Assembly: GCA_003136335.1 (NCBI GenBank) | Contig: PLEA01000385.1 | Span: 345 to 5,423, forward strand | Length of the DNA: 5,079 bases | Source: Acidobacteriaceae bacterium | Lineage (GTDB): Bacteria > Acidobacteriota > Terriglobia > Terriglobales > SbA1 | Direction: 5' to 3' | Shown here: positions 1 to 5,079 of the stretch, piece by piece | Numbering within the stretch: the stretch's first letter is position 1 | How the letters are laid out: the number at the start of each line of letters is the position of its first letter | Notes under the pieces: generated by a model | What the model was told of the DNA's origin: nothing | What the model saw: only the letters and a program-made list of their open reading frames with translations | The model's database searches: none | Position numbers and translations under genes: made by a program

Positions 1-710
1 TTTTCCGCCTTGAAGTGCACGGCGCCGAATTCTTCGGCAAGAGCGTCCCATGTGCTGAGCTGTTGTTCGATCGCGTCGGGAAGCCGCATCAGACGCTGCA
101 GATACGACCGAGTCACTTCCGACGTCATCCTTCCGCGTTTGCGCGCGAGGAACAGCGCCATAAGGTAGAGGATCGTGAGCTGCGTGGTAAAGCTTTTCGT
201 AGCAGGGACCGATAGTTCCGGTCCAGCCCCTGAGATCAACGCGGCACTGGCTTCGCGCACAATGGTTGTGTCCAGAACATTCGAGATCGCAACGGTCTTC
301 ACTCCGCGAGTCAGGGCTTCGCGTTGTGCCGCGATCGTGTCCGCAGTCTCGCCCGATTGCGTAATCACCATGACGATCGGTTCCACCGCTGCGTGGGTCG
401 AGCGATAGCAGTATTCGCTGGCGTACTCCACGTCGACGGCTACGCCCGAAAGATCTTCAATCATGATTTCGCCCGCCAAGCCAGCATGGCGACTCGACCC
501 GCTGGCAGCGATGATCAGCTTCTCGAAGGTGAGGAGCGCGCTTTCGATGGCGTGCAGTTCTCCGGGAAAGATGATGTCGTCCTTGAGGTGCTTCTCGACA
601 GTCTTCGCGATGGCCGCAGGCTGCTCGTAGATTTCCCGCCGCATGGCGTGCGAATGTTTCTGGTTAGTGGCGTTCTTCTTTTGTTTCTCTTTTTGTTTGG
701 CTGGAGTCAT
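1..710 (-). CDS. Stand-alone GlmS-type SIS-domain sugar-phosphate isomerase/deaminase (C-terminus cut by window edge)
   Basis: The first 236 residues are visible; the gene continues past position 1. After a lysine-rich, polar leader (residues 1-22) comes RREIYEQPAAI (24-34), the sequence that opens the isomerase half of glucosamine-6-phosphate synthase. The SIS sugar-phosphate motifs follow in order: AASGSSRHAG (68-77), TQSGETADT (117-125) and SVPATKSFTTQ (167-177). Against E. coli GlmS from memory, Cys300 becomes Ser70 and Ser347 becomes Thr117, while the QSGET phosphate loop is kept. The start at 710 is the first ATG after an in-frame TAG (723-725); it has no clear Shine-Dalgarno, and ATG at 644 (MRREIYEQP) is the alternative. 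No glutaminase domain precedes it, so it cannot use glutamine by itself as GlmS does. Family knowledge suggests a cytoplasmic amino-sugar-phosphate deaminase (NagB-II-like), a deglycase, or a GlmS isomerase half acting with ammonia. It lies 96 bases downstream of a sugar transporter on the same strand, which fits a shared catabolic job. The family is clear; the exact reaction is not. Confidence 0.85.
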   Translation of the reverse strand, partial: MTPAKQKEKQKKNATNQKHSHAMRREIYEQPAAIAKTVEKHLKDDIIFPGELHAIESALLTFEKLIIAASGSSRHAGLAGEIMIEDLSGVAVDVEYASEYCYRSTHAAVEPIVMVITQSGETADTIAAQREALTRGVKTVAISNVLDTTIVREASAALISGAGPELSVPATKSFTTQLTILYLMALFLARKRGRMTSEVTRSYLQRLMRLPDAIEQQLSTWDALAEEFGAVHFKAE

Positions 711-762
711 CTGGGGCTGAGACTAAATCATTTTCCGTATAACCGGCAAACCGCAAAGAGTA

Positions 763-797
763 GCGCCGCCGTCCCGGCGGCTGTCCGGCGACAGCCG
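763..797. repeat. GC-rich palindromic element (two overlapping hairpins) between transporter and SIS gene
   Basis: Two inverted repeats sit side by side in the 96-base gap. GCCGCC (765-770) pairs with GGCGGC (776-781) around a five-base loop. CGGCTGTC (778-785) pairs with GACAGCCG (790-797) around a four-base loop. The two stems share 778-781 and therefore compete. The GGACAGCC/GGCTGTC core is shared with the palindrome at 4521-4541, so this is probably a dispersed REP-like intergenic element. It begins about 10 bases beyond the transporter stop, so it could stabilise the 3' end of that message or attenuate it. No T-run follows on the minus strand, so it is not a classical intrinsic terminator. 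Confidence 0.6.
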
Positions 798-806
798 GCA
801 ACGGCT

Positions 807-2621
807 CTACTTTCCGACAGTCACGCCTTCGAAGTGGGCTTCAATTTCTTCCAGGGTTTTGCCCTTGGTCTCGGGTAAGAACCAGGTCGCCGTGATGAAA
901 TAGATTACCGTGCAGGCGGCGAAGCCGAAGAACATGGTCGAGTATCCATACTTGCCGACCGTGGGCAGGAAAACCGCCGCGATGGTTGTGGACACGGCCT
1001 GGTTGAGCACTAACGCGATGCTCATACCGTTGGAGCGGATGCGGGTCGGCATCAACTCCGACAAGGCCAGCCAGACGCAGACGCCCGGACCGACCGCGTA
1101 GAACGCCATGAACACAAACAGAGTGATGGCGACCGTCCAGCCATTGCGCGGAAGCGGGACCAGGCTGATCAGCGCGTTCTCAATTCTAAGCGGCGCTGCG
1201 CGCGAGGCATCGAGGTTGCCGAACGGATTCGAGAAAAACGCCACAACCTTGTTGGCGGGTACGCAGCTCTCGCGCGTGATCTCGATGGGCTTCGCGGCGG
1301 GGTCGTCGGAACGGACCACCTGGCTTGCCGCACGAAAATCTCCGTACGAATAAATGAGGACCAGCGACGTCGGACGATTGGCTTTCCCGTTGCTGGAAGT
1401 ACCCGTTGCAGTCAGAAGCCTGGCAGCTAATCCTTCGTCGTAGAGGAGTGTGAGTTTCTGGTCGGGAGTGACCATGGACTGAACTGCACTTTTGGTATCT
1501 ACGCGCTGTCTCTCCGTCCCGAGGAAAAGGATTCCGGTGCAAATCAGCGATACGATAATTCCGGCAGTACCTATTCCTAAGAGGAACTTACGGCCCTTGC
1601 GGTCGACCAGCACGACGCCGCCGAAGGTCACGGCGAAGTTGATAATGGTGAATACGACGTAACCCCAGTGCGCAGCGACGTCAGAGAGCCCGCTTTGCAG
1701 GAGAATGTTGGTGTTGTACGCGATGATCGAGTTGATGCCGGTCGCCTGATTGCAGGCGAGGATGATGCAAGCCAGCACGAACGGAATTACATATTTGCGG
1801 CGCAGGAGCGACTCGTGGGCCTTTGACCCGCTCGAATGTTTTCCCTGTTCCGCGGCGGTTACTTCCTGCATTTCCCTGAGTTCGAGATCCGCCTGCGCCG
1901 TCGTGCGCGAGCGAAGAAGCGCAGTATAAGCAGCTTCTTGTTTGCCGCGGCGCAAGAGCCAGCGCGGCGACTCCGCAACCAGCAGGCTGCCGATTACAAA
2001 TAAAATTCCCGGCGGCAATGAGACCCAGAAAATGCCGCGCCACGCCGTATCCTTAAATGCGAGCAGTCTGGCGGCGTCGCCGAGCTTGGCCACCTGGTTT
2101 ACGCGGAAGCTGAAGTAAACGCCGACCAGCGCCGCGGCCACAATTCCCAGCGTCAGCAGCCATTGGAAGATGCCGGTGCCTTTGCCGCGGCTCGATGCCG
2201 TCAGACACTCAGCCAGATAGAGCGGCACGACGACGCCGATCAAACCCGCGCTAACGCCCTGCAAAAGTCGGCCGAAGACCAACGGTCCATAACCGTGCGA
2301 CAGCGCAATCATGGGAATGCTGATGACGAACATGACGCCGCTCAACGCCATCAGGGACTTGCGGCCCATCCAGTCCGCCAGTAATCCCGCGAACAGCGTG
2401 GAGAGCACGCTGCCCAGCAACACCGCGGCGACCACGATAGAGAGTTGTCCGGCGTTGAGGCCGGAGGTTGCCTCCAGATAGGGCAGCGCGCCGGCAATGA
2501 TGCCGACGTCGACGCCATAGAGCAGTCCGCCCAAGCCAGCCACGATCAGAAGGAAGCGGTTATAAAAAATCTTTTTGTCGTCGAGCGCGGAAGCAGTGCC
2601 GGTTGCGATGTCAGCAGTCAT
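807..2621 (-). CDS. MFS sugar porter family transporter with a long extra loop between helices 9 and 10
   Basis: This 604-residue inner-membrane protein belongs to the sugar porter family (relatives XylE, GLUT) and probably imports a sugar by proton symport. Diagnostic motifs appear in order: helix 1 with GGLLYGVDVGIIAG (31-44); DWMGRKSL (83-90) after helix 2; GRLLQGVSAG (117-126) and PLYLAE (133-138); ESPRWLLRRGK (217-227) after helix 6; NQATGIN (291-297) in helix 7; DRKGRK (340-345); GPGVCVW (511-517) in helix 10; SELMPTRIRSNG (521-532); and PETKGKTLEEIE (583-594) at the C-terminus. By alignment to GLUT1/XylE, the sugar-contact positions are Gln153, Asn291 (usually Gln), Gln292, Asn297, Trp517 and Asn540/Gln541. 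Family members usually have about 450-500 residues. The excess is a hydrophilic stretch at about 369-493 (bases 1143-1517), predicted to lie outside the membrane. The start ATG has only a weak GGTG (2632-2635) ten bases upstream. The downstream SIS gene suggests an amino-sugar or related substrate, which is inference. Confidence 0.93.
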   Translation of the reverse strand: MTADIATGTASALDDKKIFYNRFLLIVAGLGGLLYGVDVGIIAGALPYLEATSGLNAGQLSIVVAAVLLGSVLSTLFAGLLADWMGRKSLMALSGVMFVISIPMIALSHGYGPLVFGRLLQGVSAGLIGVVVPLYLAECLTASSRGKGTGIFQWLLTLGIVAAALVGVYFSFRVNQVAKLGDAARLLAFKDTAWRGIFWVSLPPGILFVIGSLLVAESPRWLLRRGKQEAAYTALLRSRTTAQADLELREMQEVTAAEQGKHSSGSKAHESLLRRKYVIPFVLACIILACNQATGINSIIAYNTNILLQSGLSDVAAHWGYVVFTIINFAVTFGGVVLVDRKGRKFLLGIGTAGIIVSLICTGILFLGTERQRVDTKSAVQSMVTPDQKLTLLYDEGLAARLLTATGTSSNGKANRPTSLVLIYSYGDFRAASQVVRSDDPAAKPIEITRESCVPANKVVAFFSNPFGNLDASRAAPLRIENALISLVPLPRNGWTVAITLFVFMAFYAVGPGVCVWLALSELMPTRIRSNGMSIALVLNQAVSTTIAAVFLPTVGKYGYSTMFFGFAACTVIYFITATWFLPETKGKTLEEIEAHFEGVTVGK

Positions 2622-2640
2622 AGATTACTTGCACCGAGTT

Positions 2641-2686
2641 GTTTGCACCTGGATTGTTTGCACCTGGATTCGTCTTCACCTGGATG
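2641..2686. repeat. Short direct repeat, 15-base unit, two perfect and one degenerate copy
   Basis: The unit GTTTGCACCTGGATT occurs perfectly at 2641-2655 and 2656-2670. A third copy at 2672-2686 matches 12 of 15 bases, one base out of register. Diverged relatives flank it: TTGCACCGAGTT (2629-2640) and TGCACCTGAATT (2720-2731). The array ends 19 bases before the transporter start codon. Read on the minus strand, each unit carries CCAGGTG, and the diverged copy next to the gene supplies the only Shine-Dalgarno-like GGTG. The repeats may be regulator sites or a small expandable array in the transporter leader. The repeats are certain; any function is inference. Confidence 0.8.
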
Positions 2687-2728
2687 ATGCGAAAGAACCG
2701 ACTGCCTGTGATTCTGAAATGCACCTGA

Positions 2729-2734
2729 ATTGTA
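2729..2734 (-). promoter_or_regulatory. Candidate -10 element for the transporter gene
   Basis: On the minus strand this reads TACAAT, one mismatch from the TATAAT consensus. No good -35 hexamer sits at the normal 16-18 base spacing. If used, transcription would start near 2722 and give a leader of about 100 bases that includes the whole repeat array. This is weak evidence based on one hexamer. Confidence 0.2.
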
Positions 2735-2810
2735 GCGTAGGTCGAAGAACAGGCCAGCAAGATTGCTTCAGCACTCACGGTCACGAACTGCTAAGAGATG
2801 TGGCCTATTA

Positions 2811-2837
2811 CGTCTTCCGCGCTGGCGAGGAAAGACG
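2811..2837. other. Imperfect inverted repeat (hairpin) upstream of the ferredoxin-NrfD gene
   Basis: CGTCTTCCGCGC on the left faces GCGAGGAAAGACG on the right. The arms pair except for one bulged base and one mismatch, with only a few bases left for the loop. It lies about 120 bases before the fusion gene start. It could be an operator or a leader structure, or it could be chance in GC-rich DNA. No T-run follows on either strand, so it does not look like a terminator. Confidence 0.3.
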
Positions 2838-2901
2838 CAGCAAGCTAGGTTTCTACGGAATGGCTGTCGCTTGGCACTAATCACGGGCTTGGCTGTTCAG
2901 C

Positions 2902-2907
2902 TACAAT
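2902..2907 (+). promoter_or_regulatory. Candidate -10 element for the Mo/FeS operon
   Basis: TACAAT occurs 50 bases before the fusion gene start. A TTGGCA that would make a good -35 lies at 2871-2876, but the spacer would be 25 bases, too long for a standard sigma-70 promoter. An alternative sigma factor or activator-dependent promoter is possible. This is a weak call. Confidence 0.2.
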
Positions 2908-2957
2908 ACCCAAGCCGCGCACGTTCTCCGTTGCGCGTCCAAGAAAATAAATTCCGG

Positions 2958-4481
2958 ATGAGATACGGATTCATCATCGACAACCGAAAGTGCATCGGCT
3001 GTCATGCCTGCACCGTGGCCTGCAAGACGGAGAACCATGTTCCGCTCACGGTGAACCGCACGTGGGTGAAGTACGTGGAGAAGGGAACATTTCCCAACAC
3101 CCGGCGCGTCTTTCAGGTGACCCGCTGCAATCACTGCGAGAATCCGCCTTGCGTCACGATCTGTCCGGTCACGGCGATGTACCAGCGCAAAGACGGCATC
3201 GTCGATTTCAGTTCTGAGCGCTGCATCGGGTGTAAGGCGTGCATGCAGGCTTGCCCGTACGATTCCATTTATATCGATCCGGACGAGGGCACCGCGGCCA
3301 AGTGCCACTTCTGCGCACATCGCACGGAAGTTGGGCTGGAGCCTTCCTGCGTAGTGGTGTGTCCCGAGCACGCCATCATCGCCGGCGATCTTGACGATTG
3401 CGATGGAGAGATCGCGCAACTATTGGCGCGCGAGCCGGTGCGCGTGCGCAAGCCCGAGCAGGGCACGCGGCCCAAGCTCTACTACATTGATGGAGACGAG
3501 AGCGCAATTGTGCCCACGGCGGCGCGCCATGAATCGATCTACATGTGGGCGGAGCGCAACCAAAACGTGCACGGCGGCGGAGCGCTCTATCCGCCCGACA
3601 GTCCGCTGCTGCAGAAGAATGCTCTGGCAGCGTATGACGTTTCGCACGCGCGTCCGTGGAGCTGGCAGGTTCCGGCTTACTGCTGGACGAAGTCGATCGG
3701 CTCCGGCGCGCTCGCCATTCCCGCGATCGCGATGCTGCTGGGGCGTTTGGGAGCAGATCGCTGGCGGGATGTGGTGCTCTCAACGATCGCGCTGCTCTTC
3801 ACTGCTCTGACTACGGTGCTTCTGGTTTGGGATCTCGAACACAAGGCACGATTTTTGCGAGTGGTATTCACGCCGCAGAGCAAATCGTGGCTGGCGCGCG
3901 GAGCTTTCATTCTGATCGCTTACAGTGGGCTGAGTGGGCTGTTCTGGCTGGGATCCGTGCTGGGAATAAGTGCGGTCACGTCTGTCCTCTTGTGGCCGAC
4001 GGTGCTGGTCGGATTTTTCGCTGCCATGTACACCGCATTTCTTTTTGGACAGTGTGAAGGTCGAGATCTGTGGCAGACTCCGCTGCTGCCGGTGCATTTG
4101 GTGGTGCAGGCGCTGATGTGCGGGGCTGCCGTGCTGACGATGTTGCCGTCCGCCGTTGGCGGGTCGGCGCCGGTCTTGTCGGTCGCGAAAGAAGCGCTTG
4201 GATTCACGCTCATTTTACACTTGCTGATTGTTGCGGCTGAATTCATGATGCCGCATGCGACCGACAACTCGGCTTACGCGGCGCGCTTGATCACGCACGG
4301 CGCATTCAAGAACTGGTTCTGGGGAGGGACAGTTGTGCTGGGGGGAGTTTTGCCGCTTTTACTTTTGTGGTTGGCTCCTTCTGATTTTTACGCCGCGTTC
4401 GCGGGAGTGCTGGCACTGGCGGGGTTGTTGATCTTTGAGTGGTGTTTCGTTATGGCCGGGCAGAGCGTGCCAAACAGTTAG
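2958..4481 (+). CDS. Fused four-cluster ferredoxin / NrfD-type membrane subunit of a molybdoenzyme complex
   Basis: This 507-residue protein joins two subunits usually made separately. Residues 1-145 form a DmsB/NrfC/PsrB-type ferredoxin with 16 cysteines in four groups: C12/15/18/22, C57/60/65/69, C89/92/95/99 and C116/119/131/135, enough for four [4Fe-4S] clusters. A polar linker (about 146-235) follows, including GTRPKLYYIDGDE (169-181). Residues 236-500 hold about eight hydrophobic helices of the NrfD/PsrC family, which binds quinone. The start is set at MRYGFIIDNRKCIGC because related ferredoxins begin this way. The frame stays open to an ATG at 2763, but that extension looks random. There is no clear Shine-Dalgarno. 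No Sec or Tat signal is visible, and loop charges mildly favour an N-inside topology, placing the clusters in the cytoplasm. The fusion should carry electrons between the catalytic subunit encoded 83 bases downstream and the membrane quinone pool. Fold assignment is strong; substrate and direction of electron flow are unknown. Confidence 0.92.
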   Translation: MRYGFIIDNRKCIGCHACTVACKTENHVPLTVNRTWVKYVEKGTFPNTRRVFQVTRCNHCENPPCVTICPVTAMYQRKDGIVDFSSERCIGCKACMQACPYDSIYIDPDEGTAAKCHFCAHRTEVGLEPSCVVVCPEHAIIAGDLDDCDGEIAQLLAREPVRVRKPEQGTRPKLYYIDGDESAIVPTAARHESIYMWAERNQNVHGGGALYPPDSPLLQKNALAAYDVSHARPWSWQVPAYCWTKSIGSGALAIPAIAMLLGRLGADRWRDVVLSTIALLFTALTTVLLVWDLEHKARFLRVVFTPQSKSWLARGAFILIAYSGLSGLFWLGSVLGISAVTSVLLWPTVLVGFFAAMYTAFLFGQCEGRDLWQTPLLPVHLVVQALMCGAAVLTMLPSAVGGSAPVLSVAKEALGFTLILHLLIVAAEFMMPHATDNSAYAARLITHGAFKNWFWGGTVVLGGVLPLLLLWLAPSDFYAAFAGVLALAGLLIFEWCFVMAGQSVPNS

Positions 4482-4520
4482 TTGTTTCTCGCGGGCCCAA
4501 GAGGCCGAGCTTTGGTCGGC

Positions 4521-4541
4521 GGACAGCCGAGGCGGCTGTCC
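4521..4541. repeat. Perfect palindrome (REP-like hairpin) between the two oxidoreductase genes
   Basis: GGACAGCC (4521-4528) and GGCTGTCC (4534-4541) form a perfect eight-base stem around the loop GAGGC. It shares its core with the element at 763-797, so at least two related copies lie within 4 kb. It sits in the 83-base gap between genes expected to be co-transcribed, where a stable stem could act as an mRNA processing or partial-termination point and adjust subunit ratios. CCTACATTGTTTTG follows, which is too weak a U-tract for an efficient terminator. The likeliest reading is a dispersed intergenic repeat. Confidence 0.65.
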
Positions 4542-4553
4542 CTACATTGTTTT

Positions 4554-4557
4554 GGAG
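4554..4557 (+). promoter_or_regulatory. Ribosome binding site of the molybdopterin oxidoreductase gene
   Basis: GGAG lies seven bases before the ATG at 4565, the best-placed Shine-Dalgarno in the window. It fixes the start of the partial catalytic-subunit gene. A second ATG at 4571 is out of frame. Confidence 0.7.
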
Positions 4558-4564
4558 ATTCTGC

Positions 4565-5079
4565 ATGAGTAATGAGTTCAAACGCGACGGAAGCCATCTC
4601 GCTTATTGTCCTCCGGTGGAGAAGTGGGATGACTGGGTTGAGCTCGATCCAGAGGCTTGGCCGCGCCGCGTCGAGAAGCACTATTCGCTGGTCCCGACGA
4701 TTTGTTTCAATTGCGAATCTGCCTGTGGGCTGCTGGCGTATGTCGACAAAGGAACCGGGCAGGTCGCAAAGTTCGAGGGCAATCCGATGCATCCCGCGAG
4801 CCGCGGGCGGCTGTGTGCCAAGGGGCCGGCGACTATCAATCAGATTCACGATCCGGATCGCGTGCTTTATCCGATGAAGCGCAGCGGGGCGCGCGGAGCA
4901 GGGAAATGGACGCGCACCTCGTGGGACGAAGTGCTGGAAACTTTCGGCGCACGAATTCGCAAAGCAATCCTGGAGGGGCGCGGCGAAGAAGTGATGTATC
5001 ACGTCGGACGTCCGGGGCACGACTTCATCATGGAGCGGACGCTGCAGGCTTGGGGCATCGACGGTCACAACTCGCACAC
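4565..5079 (+). CDS. Molybdopterin oxidoreductase catalytic subunit (N-terminal part; continues past window)
   Basis: The first 171 residues are visible and the frame stays open to the edge. Residues 45-88 hold the [4Fe-4S] motif of the DMSO reductase superfamily, C47-x2-C50-x3-C54 then C84, within TICFNCESACG and GRLCAKGP. Lys86 sits two residues after the last cysteine, where many relatives carry a lysine between the cluster and the pterin cofactor. Then come DPDRVLYPMKR (about 97-107), WTRTSWDEVLE (115-125), typical of this superfamily, and GRPGHDFIMERTLQAWGIDGHNSH near the end. The molybdenum-ligand residue should lie just beyond the window, so the subtype (polysulfide/thiosulfate reductase, formate dehydrogenase or another) cannot be assigned. 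There are 46 residues before the first cluster cysteine; they are charged, have no hydrophobic stretch, and RR at 34-35 is not a Tat motif. With the upstream ferredoxin-NrfD gene it probably forms a two-gene membrane-associated complex facing the cytoplasm. Confidence 0.9.
   Translation, partial: MSNEFKRDGSHLAYCPPVEKWDDWVELDPEAWPRRVEKHYSLVPTICFNCESACGLLAYVDKGTGQVAKFEGNPMHPASRGRLCAKGPATINQIHDPDRVLYPMKRSGARGAGKWTRTSWDEVLETFGARIRKAILEGRGEEVMYHVGRPGHDFIMERTLQAWGIDGHNSH

Larger units (their letters stand above)
2622..2957. other. Divergent intergenic control region
   Basis: About 336 bases separate the start of the transporter (minus strand) from the start of the ferredoxin-NrfD fusion (plus strand), so both promoters should lie here. 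It contains the short direct repeat at 2641-2686, a related single copy TGCACCTGAATT at 2720-2731, an imperfect hairpin at 2811-2837, and a TACAAT hexamer on each strand. Open frames on the plus strand through this stretch have no homology I recognise and no ribosome binding site. One is only an in-frame upward extension of the fusion gene. I see no RNA gene or known riboswitch. Confidence 0.6.

Noticed and set aside
763..806. Intrinsic terminator of the transporter gene
   Set aside because: The stems are strong, but no T-run follows on the minus strand, and the same core recurs elsewhere as a repeat.
324..878. Plus-strand open frame of 184 codons
   Set aside because: It lies antisense to the SIS gene and runs into the end of the transporter; the translation is low-complexity and Arg-rich with no recognisable motif, whereas the minus strand shows clear SIS motifs.
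2641..2686. CRISPR-like array
   Set aside because: The units are 15 bases long and directly adjacent with no spacers, and no cas gene is present.
2575..2880. Plus-strand frame reading through the tandem repeats (VCTWIVCTWI)
   Set aside because: It starts inside the transporter gene on the opposite strand, has no ribosome binding site, and its repeated peptide is only a by-product of the 15-base DNA repeat.
2763..2957. In-frame N-terminal extension of the ferredoxin-NrfD protein, possibly with a Tat-like stretch (QARFLRNGCRLALITGLAV)
   Set aside because: There is no twin arginine and the hydrophobic run is short. Related ferredoxins start at the MRYGFIIDNRKCIGC position, and the extension overlaps the likely promoter region.
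3920..4267. Minus-strand open frame of 115 codons
   Set aside because: It is antisense to the NrfD membrane helices, and its translation has no known motif.
4478..5077. Minus-strand open frame of 199 codons opposite the molybdopterin oxidoreductase
   Set aside because: The plus strand carries a ribosome binding site and a canonical [4Fe-4S] motif; the antisense translation has no family signature.

Overview
The window is moderately GC-rich bacterial DNA carrying four protein genes in two divergent pairs, around an intergenic region of about 336 bases. Gene content (a sugar-porter MFS protein, a GlmS-type SIS protein, and a fused four-cluster ferredoxin/NrfD subunit followed by a molybdopterin oxidoreductase) and two short GC-rich palindromes of the GGACAGCC...GGCTGTCC type suggest an Acidobacteriota (Terriglobia-like) genome. 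This is an inference from remembered patterns, not a database result.

Left half, minus strand. A 604-residue sugar-porter transporter (807-2621) is followed, 96 bases downstream on the same strand, by a SIS-domain protein (710 down to the window edge). The SIS protein resembles the isomerase half of glucosamine-6-phosphate synthase but has no glutaminase half. Together they look like a small sugar or amino-sugar uptake and conversion unit. The transporter is unusual in carrying about 125 extra residues in the loop predicted to lie outside the membrane between helices 9 and 10. A GC-rich double hairpin lies between the two genes.

Middle, 2622-2957. This is the divergent control region. It holds a short direct repeat with a 15-base unit close to the transporter start, an imperfect hairpin, and only weak promoter candidates for each side. 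I see no convincing gene in it.

Right half, plus strand. A 507-residue fusion joins a DmsB/NrfC-type ferredoxin (16 cysteines for four [4Fe-4S] clusters) to an NrfD-type membrane quinone-binding domain. After an 83-base gap containing a second palindrome comes the beginning of a molybdopterin oxidoreductase catalytic subunit, which runs off the right edge. The two should form a membrane-bound molybdoenzyme exchanging electrons with the quinone pool. Neither subunit shows a Tat or Sec signal, so the likely arrangement faces the cytoplasm. The substrate cannot be told from what is visible.

I found no defence system, CRISPR array, RNA gene or mobile-element gene. The points most worth following are the signal-less Mo/FeS-NrfD complex, the transporter's extra loop, the stand-alone GlmS-like SIS protein, and the repeats next to the transporter start.
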